Source: Lactiplantibacillus plantarum EGD-AQ4 (GTDB taxonomy: Bacteria > Bacillota > Bacilli > Lactobacillales > Lactobacillaceae). Taken from it: DNA of 46,298 bases. A program made the translations under genes and the position numbers. The notes beneath the pieces are model-generated. The model had not been told where the DNA came from and searched no databases. It saw only the letters and a program-made list of their open reading frames with translations. The stretch is from assembly GCF_000463075.2 (NCBI RefSeq), contig NZ_AVAQ01000017.1:1-46298 (forward strand), read 5' to 3'. The first letter of the stretch is position 1, and each line of letters opens with the position of its first letter. Of the stretch, positions 1 through 7,761 are shown piece by piece.

Positions 1-706
1 GTCGGGAAGCCACTCGAATGGCGGATAAACGACCACCTATTTTGGTACAATTGTCCACTGAATATTAGGCGTCGGGTCCTTCGTGCAAATTTTCAATCAG
101 TATCAACCATGCTTTATTGAACTCAAATACTTGTCCGATTAAAAAACTGATCTGGTAGTCTGAAGATTATTGATCAATTTTGATGGGAACTATTCTTAGA
201 GTTAGACGAAAGATTTACCACCCGTCTAGCATTTCCTACATTTCCATCTCAGGCGACTGGAGAAGATTATGACAACATTCAGCATTGCTATTGAGTCCGG
301 TAATTTGAACATGAGTACATTAGCTTTCGTCAGAAGCCAATTTTACAGTTGAATGACAAGATGACTGGATACTAAAAATCGACGACCAGTTCATTTAAGG
401 TTGAGTCCACACATGTCTGCCTTTCGAATAGGATCCAGGCTGGAAGGTATTCTGGGCAAGGCCCAGTGGTGAAATTCCACTTAGCAAGCGTTGTGTGCTT
501 GGTTAGTGGAAGACCAGTATTTAAGACGTGGTTTTCGGCTTAAATCTGTGTCCACCACGTTCCGGCCATTGCCCAGAATGCCTGGAAGCCGGCCTAGGAC
601 GCTTACAACGGCAAGTTTACGCCAACTCGCTTTCGTTCCAGCGGTCTACGCTGGCCGCTTTTGAACTTAATGACACATCGCATCCTATGACAAATCGGCG
701 CAATCA
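1..706 (+). repeat. Large structured repeat, copy A (right part; left part lies outside the window)
   Basis: This is the right two thirds of the same repeat seen at 9563, 25157, 35460 and 45656. The segment starting at base 1 matches the end of the left conserved block. A variable AT-rich middle follows (about 90-400). The right block starts near 400 with the motif ACATGTCTGCCTTTCGAATA. Two arms, 446-463 and 564-582, form a long helix (CUGGGCAA with UUGCCCAG). Between them copy A has a short apical hairpin (CCACT/AGTGG with CAAGC/GCTTG) instead of the large domain found in copies B and C. A final hairpin, CCAGCG/CGCTGG, lies at about 639-655. The right terminus is degenerate: ATGACAAAT is shared with copy C, but GCACAATGCGT is not intact. 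No credible protein-coding gene was found in these bases. Confidence 0.85.
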
Positions 707-761
707 GGACTGCTGACCGTGTTACAATAGGTGTAAATGACTCGAAAGGTCTGAAATTCAC

Positions 762-1526
762 GTGAAACTTATTTCTTGGAATGTTAACGGACTGCGCGCG
801 GCCGTCAAGCATGGCTTCATTGATGTTTTCAATGAACAGGATGCTGACTTTTTCTGCGTGCAAGAAACTAAATTACAAGCGGGTCAAATCGACCTCGACT
901 TTCCCGGCTATCAACAGTATTGGAATTACGCGGAACGTAAAGGTTACTCAGGCACCGCTATCTTCACCAAACACACCCCGCTGAATGTCACCTATGGCAT
1001 CGGCGTTCCGGAATTTGATACCGAGGGACGCGTCATTACCTTAGAGTACGCCGATTACTACGTGCTGACTTGTTATACGCCGAATTCCGGTGGCGAATTG
1101 AAACGTCTCGATTATCGCCAACACTGGGAAGACGCCTTTTTGACTTACATCAATAGTCTGAGCGCCAATAAGCCTCTGATTTTCTGTGGTGATTTGAACG
1201 TCGCCCATGAAAATATCGACTTGAAGAACTGGCGCAGCAATCATCATAGTGCTGGCTTCACCGATGAAGAACGGGGCAAGTTTGACCGCCTCCTCGCGAA
1301 CGGTTACACGGACACGTTCCGCCACTTCTATCCCGACCAAACGGATATTTATTCCTGGTGGAGCTACCGGGGTCATGCTCGCGACAATAACTCCGGTTGG
1401 CGGATCGACTACTTCATCACCTCGCAACAATTGGACGGTCAACTCCTCAACGCCCGCATTCTGAATGACGTCTTCGGTTCCGACCACTGTCCAGTGGAAC
1501 TTGACATTATTTTACCGAACCGTTAA
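762..1526 (+). CDS. xth: Exodeoxyribonuclease III (AP endonuclease family)
   Basis: A 254-residue member of the exonuclease III / endonuclease-exonuclease-phosphatase family. These Mg-dependent enzymes cut DNA at abasic sites and remove 3' blocking groups in base excision repair in the cytoplasm. Visible motifs are WNVNGLRA at residues 6-13, QETK with the metal-binding Glu near 35, CGDLNVAH near 144-151, and SDHCPVEL at the C terminus with the catalytic Asp-His. Length matches the family. The start is a GTG giving MKLISWNVNG, with AAAGG about 12 bases upstream, so the ribosome site is modest. It lies just downstream of repeat copy A and is followed after 50 bases by a second nuclease on the same strand. 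Family assignment is firm; the exact symbol (xth/exoA) follows common usage. Confidence 0.95.
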   Translation: MKLISWNVNGLRAAVKHGFIDVFNEQDADFFCVQETKLQAGQIDLDFPGYQQYWNYAERKGYSGTAIFTKHTPLNVTYGIGVPEFDTEGRVITLEYADYYVLTCYTPNSGGELKRLDYRQHWEDAFLTYINSLSANKPLIFCGDLNVAHENIDLKNWRSNHHSAGFTDEERGKFDRLLANGYTDTFRHFYPDQTDIYSWWSYRGHARDNNSGWRIDYFITSQQLDGQLLNARILNDVFGSDHCPVELDIILPNR

Positions 1527-1576
1527 CTTGAAATTTTACCGCAAGCTTTGTACGATAAAGCTATTCTTTAGAAACG

Positions 1577-2125
1577 GTGGTGGCAACTTTGAACTTTGTC
1601 GCAATGGACTTTGAAACGGCGAACGCCAAACGGGATAGTGCCTGTTCACTCGCACTGACCGTCGTCCGGAACAATCAAATCAGTGATGAGTTTTATACCC
1701 TCATCAAACCGGAGAGTGACTTCTTCTGGCGTAACGTTCAAATTCATGGGATTCATGAAGCAGACGTCGCCGATGCACCGAAGTTTCCGGAAGTCTGGCA
1801 ACACATTGCACCATTCTTCCAGCGTGACCGGTTAGTCATTGCCCACAACGCCCCATTTGATATTGGGGTGCTACGCAATACACTTGCACACTATGGCATC
1901 AGCGCACCCGAATACCTATCCATGGATACAGTCAAGACGAGTAAAAAGTTCTACCCAGAACTACCGAACCACAAGCTTGACACGCTATGCCGTGCACTTG
2001 ATATCGAGCTTCAACATCATCACAACGCATTAGACGATAGCCTGGCCTGCGCCAATATTTTATTGACTGAAGCGCAAACTTTCGGCACCGAACAACTCAA
2101 ACCGTTCGTCCGCGTTCAAGGCTAA
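1577..2125 (+). CDS. DEDDh 3'-5' exonuclease (DnaQ / PolC epsilon-like)
   Basis: A 182-residue protein made only of an RNase T/DnaQ-type exonuclease domain. The DEDDh residues are visible: DFE at residues 11-13, HNAPFD near 87-92, and HHNALDD near 150-156. This fold removes nucleotides from 3' ends of DNA or RNA. Stand-alone versions in Bacillota are usually annotated as the DNA polymerase III epsilon subunit, although the replicative PolC carries its own exonuclease, so a repair or RNA-trimming role is as likely. The start is uncertain: GTG at 1577 or 1580, with no strong ribosome site. It lies 50 bases after xth on the same strand and may share its transcript. A terminator follows at 2143. 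Confidence 0.88.
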   Translation: MVATLNFVAMDFETANAKRDSACSLALTVVRNNQISDEFYTLIKPESDFFWRNVQIHGIHEADVADAPKFPEVWQHIAPFFQRDRLVIAHNAPFDIGVLRNTLAHYGISAPEYLSMDTVKTSKKFYPELPNHKLDTLCRALDIELQHHHNALDDSLACANILLTEAQTFGTEQLKPFVRVQG

Positions 2126-2142
2126 TACACGCTTCCATTCCT

Positions 2143-2167
2143 GCTCAGCAATTGCTGGGCTTTTTTT
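2143..2167 (+). terminator. Intrinsic terminator after the exonuclease gene
   Basis: Hairpin GCTCAGC-aatt-GCTGGGC followed by seven T residues on the plus strand. It ends the xth/exonuclease transcript and sits just before the 3' end of the opposing GNAT gene. Confidence 0.85.
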
Positions 2168-2184
2168 GTGCAATTCAAGCCAGT

Positions 2185-2700
2185 CTAGACCCAGAGGCCC
2201 ATATCGATTGCGGCCACGCGTTGGCCAGTCGGATCGACCACCTGATAACTGGTGGCCGTACAATTTTCAAACCCCAAGTGTTGGTACAACTTGGCGGCAC
2301 GCGTATTACGCAGCTGGACCGTCAAAACGAGTCGCTCGAGTGAACTATAATTGCGGGCCCAATCAAGGATTTCCTCGACGAGCGCGGTCCCGAGTCCCAT
2401 GCCCCAGAATTCCTTGAGGACGGCGACCCCGACTTCACCTTGCGCGGCACTAAAATCCGTACTAGCTTGGACAGTGCTGACCCCAATCAGTCGCTCCCCC
2501 AACACCGCCACAAAAATGACGTTGGTCGTGGTGCCGCTGATGCGTTCAATTTGTTCCGCTTCATCCGTTTCACTTAATTCTTCGATGCCATCATCAACCG
2601 TGAACGTGTTACTCTCACGTCCCAGTTGCGCTAACAACGCCAATAATTGCGCTGCATCCGTCACTTCAGCCGGACGAACGTCGACAACTTCTTCTGCCAT
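2185..2700 (-). CDS. GNAT-family N-acetyltransferase
   Basis: A 171-residue acetyltransferase of the GNAT superfamily, which transfers an acetyl group from acetyl-CoA to an amine. The acetyl-CoA-binding loop is visible in KEFWGMGLGTALVEEIL, followed by NTRAAKLYQHLGFE, the usual motif-B helix. The substrate cannot be read from the sequence. Position just after tsaE recalls rimI-type clusters, but the protein is not a clear RimI match. The ATG at 2700 is chosen because GGAG lies 8 bases upstream, overlapping the tsaE stop codon. An upstream in-frame GTG at 2709 is less well placed. It is probably translationally coupled to tsaE. Confidence 0.85.
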   Translation of the reverse strand: MAEEVVDVRPAEVTDAAQLLALLAQLGRESNTFTVDDGIEELSETDEAEQIERISGTTTNVIFVAVLGERLIGVSTVQASTDFSAAQGEVGVAVLKEFWGMGLGTALVEEILDWARNYSSLERLVLTVQLRNTRAAKLYQHLGFENCTATSYQVVDPTGQRVAAIDMGLWV

Positions 2701-2705
2701 GGTTG

Positions 2706-3167
2706 TCACTCCTTCAATTGATCAACCAGGTGTTGATAATGGTCGCCCTGCGGTTTGAATGTCATCACACGTCGATCGTCAGCGTCCGTGTCACGGCTGA
2801 TGGCAATTCTCAAGTAGGTTGCGGGCAACAGCTCAGCAATAAATTGTGACCATTCAACAACACTGACACCATCACCATCAAAATATTCATCCAAACCTAA
2901 ATCTTCCGCGCCACCATCTTCTAGCCGATAAACGTCCATGTGATACAGTGGCAATCTGCCCTGATGATATTCACGAATAAGCGTAAACGTCGGACTTTTG
3001 ACATTGTTCGGGATACCCAGACTCTTCGCTAACCCCTTCGTAAAAGTGGTCTTACCAGCACCCAAGTCACCATCTAGTAAGATTAGATCACCTGGTTGAA
3101 CTAACTGCCCAAGTTTGGCCCCGATTTGCATGGTCCCTTCCGGCGACGTTACCGTGATTGATTCCAT
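2706..3167 (-). CDS. tsaE: tRNA threonylcarbamoyladenosine biosynthesis ATPase TsaE
   Basis: A 153-residue P-loop ATPase of the TsaE (YjeE/YdiB) family. With TsaB, TsaC and TsaD it makes the t6A modification at position 37 of tRNAs that read ANN codons. The Walker A motif GDLGAGKTTFTKG lies near residues 34-46, followed by the family-typical SPTFTLIREY and YHMDVYRL. VSVVEWSQ matches the conserved VEW segment. The ATG at 3167 (MESITV) is preferred because it has GGAAG and AGGAG upstream; an in-frame ATG at 3185 would put that site inside the gene. It overlaps the ribosome site of the GNAT gene. The pta terminator just upstream suggests its own promoter or read-through. Confidence 0.93.
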   Translation of the reverse strand: MESITVTSPEGTMQIGAKLGQLVQPGDLILLDGDLGAGKTTFTKGLAKSLGIPNNVKSPTFTLIREYHQGRLPLYHMDVYRLEDGGAEDLGLDEYFDGDGVSVVEWSQFIAELLPATYLRIAISRDTDADDRRVMTFKPQGDHYQHLVDQLKE

Positions 3168-3218
3168 ATTCTTCCAACTCCTCATCCTATTTACAGCTTG
3201 ACTGCTCTTATTATAGAA

Positions 3219-3264
3219 AAAACGAAGGAAACTTCAAAGTACAAGCTCTGAAGTTTCCCTCGTT
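3219..3264 (-). terminator. Intrinsic terminator after pta
   Basis: A long hairpin (AACGAGGGAAACTTCA paired with TGAAGTTTCCTTCGTT) followed by T residues on the minus strand, directly downstream of pta and upstream of tsaE. Confidence 0.9.
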
Positions 3265-3283
3265 TAACAAACTAAGTCAGCGT

Positions 3284-4261
3284 TTAAGCTAAGCCCTGAG
3301 CCGCGGTGATGATGGCGACCTTGTAGACATCTTCTTCACTGCAACCACGTGACAAGTCAGAGACTGGCTTGTTCAAGCCTTGCAGAACGGGACCAACGGC
3401 TTCAAAATGACCGAAACGTTGCGCAATCTTGTAGCCAATGTTACCAGATTGGAGTTCTGGGAAGACGAAGACATTGGCGTGTCCTGCAACTTTTGAACCA
3501 GGCGCCTTTTGTAATCCGACCTTTTCAACAAAGGCGGCGTCAAATTGCATTTCACCATCAATCGCTAATTCTGGTGCAGCCGCTTGTGCCTTGGCCGTTG
3601 CTTCCTGGACCTTAGTGACCATGTCGCCCTTGGCAGAACCCTTAGTCGAGAAGCTCAACATTGCGACTTTCGGGTCAATATCAAAGACCTTGGCAGTTGC
3701 AGCACTCTGGGTCGCAATTTCAGCTAACGTGTCGGCGTCGGGATCGATGTTGATCGCGCAATCTGCGAAGACGTAACGTTCTTCACCTTTTTGCATGATG
3801 AAGGCGCCAGAGATGCGGTGTGAACCTGGCTTGGTCTTGATGATTTGTAAGGCTGGACGCACCGTATCACCAGTTGGGTGCACGGCACCTGAAACCATCC
3901 CGTCAGCCTTGCCCATGTATACGAGCATCGTGCCAAAGTAGTTTTCATCTTCCAACATCTTGGCAGCTTGTTCTGGCGTGTTCTTACCCTTACGCCGTTC
4001 AACCAGTGAATCAAGCATTGCTTGTTTATCTTCAGCCGGGTATGTCGCAGGATCAAGGACTTGAACACCTGTTAAGTCGGCGTTCAAGTCTTTAGCCACG
4101 GCCTGAACCTTGTCCGTTGCGCCTAACACGATCGGCTTAACTAAGCCATCCGCTGCTAACCGTGCAGCGGCGCCGACAATTCGGGGTTCAGTGCCTTCAG
4201 GAAAAACAATTGTTTGATCTTGACCAGTAATCTTTTGTGATAATGACTCGAATAAATCCAT
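3284..4261 (-). CDS. pta: Phosphate acetyltransferase
   Basis: A 325-residue phosphotransacetylase made of a single PTA/PTB domain, the usual short form in Bacillota. It converts acetyl-CoA and phosphate to acetyl phosphate, which acetate kinase turns into ATP and acetate. Recognisable segments are TIVFPEGTEPRIVGAAARL at the N terminus, GKADGMVSGAVHPTGDTVRPALQ in the middle, and GPVLQGLNKPVSDLSRGC at the C terminus. The ATG at 4261 (MDLFESL) is preceded by TTGGAGGG at good spacing. Upstream, ung ends 23 bases away, so the two are probably co-transcribed. This ung-pta pairing is common in lactobacilli. Confidence 0.97.
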   Translation of the reverse strand: MDLFESLSQKITGQDQTIVFPEGTEPRIVGAAARLAADGLVKPIVLGATDKVQAVAKDLNADLTGVQVLDPATYPAEDKQAMLDSLVERRKGKNTPEQAAKMLEDENYFGTMLVYMGKADGMVSGAVHPTGDTVRPALQIIKTKPGSHRISGAFIMQKGEERYVFADCAINIDPDADTLAEIATQSAATAKVFDIDPKVAMLSFSTKGSAKGDMVTKVQEATAKAQAAAPELAIDGEMQFDAAFVEKVGLQKAPGSKVAGHANVFVFPELQSGNIGYKIAQRFGHFEAVGPVLQGLNKPVSDLSRGCSEEDVYKVAIITAAQGLA

Positions 4262-4284
4262 GTGATAACCCTCCAATAAATTAA

Positions 4285-4977
4285 TTAATGCTCGAGATTG
4301 ACGTGTTCAGGTAACTGCCAATTAATTGGCTGCTCGCCAAAGGATGTTAACGCAATGTTCGTTTTAGAAAATGGCTTCGAACCGAAAAAGCCACGGTAAG
4401 CTGATAACGGGCTCGGATGCGGTGCTTGTAACACCACGTTGGTCTGGGTGTTGATCAGCTTGATTTTCGAACGGGCGGCCTTGCCCCACAAAATAAAGAC
4501 GACCGGCGTCTCCCGTTCTGACAACCGCTGAATGGCAACGTCTGTTAACCGTTCCCAGCCCTTGCCGGCGTGTGAAAAAGCGACCCCATTTTGGACCGTT
4601 AAGACGGAGTTCAATAGCAACACGCCCTGTTTGGCCCAACTCTCTAAGTACCCGTGCTCGACCGGTGTGCAGCCGACATCATCCTGTAGTTCTTTATAAA
4701 TGTTGACTAATGATGGCGGTACCGTCACCCCGGGCAGCACGGAAAAGCTTAATCCGTGTGCCTGACCAGGACCATGATACGGATCCTGACCTAAAATAAC
4801 GACCTTTGTGTCAGCAAATGGCGTCCATTCAAAGGCTTGAAAAATATTGTACATGTCCGGGTGAATATTTTTCGTTCGGTATTCATTTTTCAAAAATTCG
4901 TGCAATTGGTGGTAATAGGGCTTCTCAAACTCCGGTTTTAAGACGTCCCACCAGTCCGTATGAATAAACGCTTTCAT
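4285..4977 (-). CDS. ung: Uracil-DNA glycosylase (family 1)
   Basis: A 230-residue family-1 uracil-DNA glycosylase, which removes uracil from DNA to start base excision repair. The water-activating motif [18 protein letters not shown], the LLLNSVLTV strand, and the leucine-loop region [21 protein letters not shown] are all present. The ATG at 4977 ([10 protein letters not shown]) is chosen because GAGAGGTG lies just upstream and the length fits the family. A longer frame to 5052 adds 25 unrelated residues. It is divergent from the HAD phosphatase gene at 5093 and leads the ung-pta group. Confidence 0.97.
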   Translation of the reverse strand: MKAFIHTDWWDVLKPEFEKPYYHQLHEFLKNEYRTKNIHPDMYNIFQAFEWTPFADTKVVILGQDPYHGPGQAHGLSFSVLPGVTVPPSLVNIYKELQDDVGCTPVEHGYLESWAKQGVLLLNSVLTVQNGVAFSHAGKGWERLTDVAIQRLSERETPVVFILWGKAARSKIKLINTQTNVVLQAPHPSPLSAYRGFFGSKPFSKTNIALTSFGEQPINWQLPEHVNLEH

Positions 4978-5092
4978 CCTTAACACCTCTCGTTTTATTG
5001 TATCATAACCAAAACCGGTAATGATAATAATTCTGTATTCAGACCCAAACATGTTAGAATGTAATTATTAAGACAACTAAGGATGTGACAAC

Positions 5093-5962
5093 ATGATTTC
5101 GATTATCGCCTCTGACATGGACGGAACGTTACTCAACAATGAAATGGTCGTTTCTGATTTTAACGCCGACGCCATCCGTCAAGCACAACAGCAAGGCGTG
5201 CACTTTATCGTTTCCACCGGACGCCGCTTTTCCGAAGCCCAACCGCTCCTGGCTGCCCAGGGAATCACCGCCCCACTCATTACGTTGAATGGTGCCGAAG
5301 TATATGATGCTTCCGGCAAGATGCTCGACATGGTGCCAATTACGAATAGCGTGGCCCGTGCTGTGTTCCATACGCTAACGGCTCAAGGCTATTACTTTGA
5401 AGTCGTGGGCAACGACGGCATCTATTCCAATAGTAAAGCCAAACGAATCGAACAAATTGCCCATCTTTTGACCAACTTGAATCCAGATACCACTTTTAAA
5501 ATCGCGGTCTCACTCGCTTCTGCTCGTTTGGAATTAATGGACATTAATTACGTGGATAATTATAACGAGCTACTAGACGACCCGACCAAGCACGTGATGA
5601 AGATTATCGCGTTTAGTGAAGAAGGCCCTAGCAAGCTCAAGCCATTGAGCGACGAAATTCTTGCCAAACACTCATCACTTAAGATTACGTCTTCATCCGC
5701 TTCCAACATCGAAATCAATAACATCAACGCCCAAAAAGGGATCGCGGTCGAACGTTACGCCAACATGCTCAACACGCCAATGAGTGACGTGATGGCGATT
5801 GGTGACAACAACAACGACGTCTCGATGCTCGAACTCGCTGGTGTCAGTTACGCGATGGGCAATGCCAGTCCTGAAGTCAAACAACTGGCGCGCTACATCA
5901 CGGATACCAACGTCAACGATGGTGTGGGCAAAGCGATTCTCGAGGTGCTTGCGAAACAATAG
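5093..5962 (+). CDS. Cof-type HAD-superfamily sugar-phosphate phosphatase
   Basis: A 289-residue HAD hydrolase of the Cof/YidA subfamily (class IIB cap). These are cytosolic Mg-dependent phosphatases with broad activity on sugar phosphates or flavin nucleotides. Motif I is DMDGTLLN at residues 8-15 with nucleophile Asp8. Motif II is STGR near residue 41, and motif IV is GDNNNDVSML near 236, followed by the AMGNASPEVK signature. The ATG at 5093 has AAGGATG upstream. Substrate cannot be predicted. It is followed by a LURP-one-like gene after 23 bases, so they likely form a two-gene unit. Confidence 0.92.
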   Translation: MISIIASDMDGTLLNNEMVVSDFNADAIRQAQQQGVHFIVSTGRRFSEAQPLLAAQGITAPLITLNGAEVYDASGKMLDMVPITNSVARAVFHTLTAQGYYFEVVGNDGIYSNSKAKRIEQIAHLLTNLNPDTTFKIAVSLASARLELMDINYVDNYNELLDDPTKHVMKIIAFSEEGPSKLKPLSDEILAKHSSLKITSSSASNIEINNINAQKGIAVERYANMLNTPMSDVMAIGDNNNDVSMLELAGVSYAMGNASPEVKQLARYITDTNVNDGVGKAILEVLAKQ

Positions 5963-5985
5963 TTTCCGGAAAACGGAGGTTGAAG

Positions 5986-6549
5986 ATGCGTAAATTATAT
6001 TTCAGCCGCAATAGCTTCGCCCAAGGTGCTCGGATTGTTCGCGACGCGCATAATCAATCCCACTACCTCTTAGTCGGACGCTGGGGGCGACGCCAAGATG
6101 CGCTCAGTTTATACGCCATTCAAGGTGAGCTACTGGCCGAGATTCGTCAGACGACCCTGGGCTTATTACCAAAATTTGATTTGTACTATAATCGTCAAAA
6201 CGTCGGCTCCATCAGTAAAACGCTCGGCTTTTGGCACGAGATGCTCTACGTTCGCAAACTTCGCTGGATCATTATGGGCAGTTTAAACGCTGAAAGCTAC
6301 CGGATTTATCACGGGACTGAACTAGTAATGACGATGCGGCCAGTCGTCACAACGAACGGTGAAGCCTTCGAATTAGCCATCACCGAACCGACCACTGAAC
6401 CGCTGTGCATCTGCATTGCAGCGATTCTCGATCATTGGCAAAAGCCAACGAACCGCACCCGGACACCCGTTGCAAAGAAGGGTCTCAAAGTTAGTTTCGG
6501 TGAAAGCAACTATACCCTGACGCCCCATGATAAAGTTGCCCAACACTAA
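5986..6549 (+). CDS. LURP-one-related (LOR/YxjI-like) protein
   Basis: A 187-residue protein whose run of short beta strands fits the LURP-one-related fold, a Tubby-like beta barrel whose bacterial role is mostly unknown. Relevant stretches are ARIVRDAHNQSHYLLVGRW, GELLAEIRQTTLGLLPKFDL, ESYRIYHGTELVMTMRP and FELAITEPTTEPLCICIAAIL. There are no catalytic motifs, signal peptide or clear membrane helices. The ATG at 5986 has GGAGG 6 bases upstream; an in-frame TTG at 5980 would overlap that site. It shares a transcript with the Cof phosphatase and ends before a bidirectional terminator. The fold call rests on pattern and is moderate; the gene itself is solid. Confidence 0.75.
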   Translation: MRKLYFSRNSFAQGARIVRDAHNQSHYLLVGRWGRRQDALSLYAIQGELLAEIRQTTLGLLPKFDLYYNRQNVGSISKTLGFWHEMLYVRKLRWIIMGSLNAESYRIYHGTELVMTMRPVVTTNGEAFELAITEPTTEPLCICIAAILDHWQKPTNRTRTPVAKKGLKVSFGESNYTLTPHDKVAQH

Positions 6550-6592
6550 GATAGCTGACGCAATTTATGATAACGAGTGCTGGTAGAAGCGC

Positions 6593-6641
6593 AAAAAAAT
6601 CTGAACGGTTAAATGTTGAATTTAGCCGTTCAGATTTTTTT
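6593..6641. terminator. Bidirectional intrinsic terminator
   Basis: A 16-bp stem (ATCTGAACGGTTAAAT with ATTTAGCCGTTCAGAT) flanked by A7 on the left and T7 on the right. It can stop transcription from both the LURP-one gene (plus) and the Fic remnant (minus). Confidence 0.93.
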
Positions 6642-6880
6642 AGTCTAATTCATGGTTGGGTTCTGGGAAGAAGCGGGCAATCATGCCTTGGTAATTATCT
6701 TGCTCATGCCCTAACGTATCAATTAAATATCCGGGTGTCGTTTTAAAAGTCTTTAACCCGCGCAAATAATAAGGTTTAGTGTCTTCACGGATAATCAATG
6801 GGACCGCCCCACTTCGACAACCTTCCTTGAAGATTAATAAGCGTCCGATTCTACCATTGCCATCACTGAATGGGTGAATA
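6640..6880 (-). pseudogene. Truncated Fic-domain protein (C-terminal remnant)
   Basis: This is the C-terminal part of a Fic protein, the family that usually transfers AMP to target proteins. The Fic core HPFSDGNGRIGRLLIFKEG matches the consensus HPFxxGNGRxxR, and the downstream residues (VPLIIREDTKPYYLRGL, then YQGMIARFFPE) are typical of the family's C terminus. Everything upstream of the core is missing: the reading frame continues into the end of the large repeat family (6880-6962) and then into the glnQ terminator, giving a spurious N terminus up to 7008. With the inhibitory and N-terminal core helices gone, the product should be inactive. I infer that repeat insertion or deletion destroyed the 5' half. 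Confidence 0.8.
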
Positions 6881-6962
6881 AGACGCGCCCCAGCTGACGA
6901 ATAGGAATCCACCGATTGGCACGTTTTGATCATCTTTAATGCCAATAACCAGCACAATGCGT
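6880..6962 (-). repeat. Remnant F: left end of the large structured repeat, minus orientation
   Basis: Read on the minus strand from 6962, this begins with the terminal motif ACGCATTGTGC and follows the left end of copy B for about 80 bases, including GTGCCA, GGTGGATTCCT, TTCGTCAGC and a GCGCG..CTTATTC stretch. It then passes straight into the Fic core. The terminus lies 8 bases from the poly-A (U-tract) of the glnQ terminator. This is the only piece of the family in the window that runs in the minus orientation. Confidence 0.8.
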
Positions 6963-6970
6963 ATAACGCT

Positions 6971-7012
6971 AAAAAAAATTGGCACGCCTCCATCATGAGA
7001 CGTGCCAATCAA
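6971..7012 (-). terminator. Intrinsic terminator after glnQ
   Basis: Stem ATTGGCACG / CGTGCCAAT with a 14-base loop followed by eight T residues on the minus strand, 13 bases past the glnQ stop codon. Confidence 0.9.
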
Positions 7013-7024
7013 AAATCTTATTCA

Positions 7025-7759
7025 CTAAACATTAATAACCTTCTCAAGGAAGTCCTGTAGCCGGGGACTCTTAGGATGATTGAAGACATCCGCAGGTTTA
7101 CCCGTTTCTTGAATCAGGCCGTCAGCCATGAAGACGACGCGGTCTGCCACTTCTTTGGCAAATCCCATTTCGTGTGTGACCACAATCATGGTCATCCCAT
7201 CGGCGGCAAGCTTCTTCATAACATCCAAGACATCGCCGACCATTTCAGGGTCCAGGGCAGACGTTGGTTCATCAAATAACATGATTTGGGGATGCATCGC
7301 TAACGCGCGGGCGATGGCGACCCGTTGCTTTTGCCCACCAGACAATGATTTCGGCATTGCGTCAGCTTTATCAGATAATCCAACCGTCGCTAACAAATCG
7401 CGCGCCGTTTTTTCGGCTTCTTGTTGAGTTTCCTTTTTAAGCTGAGTCGGTGCTAAGGTGATATTTTGTAATACCGATAAATGTGGGAATAAGTTAAAGT
7501 GTTGGAACACCATCCCGATATTTTCGCGCACTAAGTTGATGTTGGTCCCTTTGTCAGATAGGTCGTAGCCGCTAATCACGACTTGCCCCTGCGTTGGCAC
7601 TTCCAGATCATTCAGGCAGCGCAAGAACGTACTCTTACCAGATCCAGAGGGCCCAATCATACAAACGACTTCGTTATCTTGAACTTCGAGGTTTAACCCC
7701 TTCAAGACTTCGTTGTCACCGTAACTCTTATGCAAATCTTTGACAATTACTTTCGCCAT
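7025..7759 (-). CDS. glnQ: Polar amino acid (glutamine-type) ABC transporter ATP-binding protein
   Basis: A 244-residue ABC ATPase of the polar amino acid transporter (PAAT) family. It powers import by the membrane subunit encoded just upstream. Walker A is GPSGSGKST near residues 37-45, the Q-loop is [11 protein letters not shown], the signature is LSGGQKQR, Walker B is [14 protein letters not shown], and the switch is VTHEMGF. The MVFQ.FNLFPH sequence and lack of a C-terminal regulatory domain are typical of GlnQ. The ATG at 7759 has AGGAGG upstream, overlapping the end of the SBP-permease gene, so translation is coupled. A terminator follows. Confidence 0.93.
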   Translation of the reverse strand: MAKVIVKDLHKSYGDNEVLKGLNLEVQDNEVVCMIGPSGSGKSTFLRCLNDLEVPTQGQVVISGYDLSDKGTNINLVRENIGMVFQHFNLFPHLSVLQNITLAPTQLKKETQQEAEKTARDLLATVGLSDKADAMPKSLSGGQKQRVAIARALAMHPQIMLFDEPTSALDPEMVGDVLDVMKKLAADGMTMIVVTHEMGFAKEVADRVVFMADGLIQETGKPADVFNHPKSPRLQDFLEKVINV

Positions 7760-7761
7760 GC

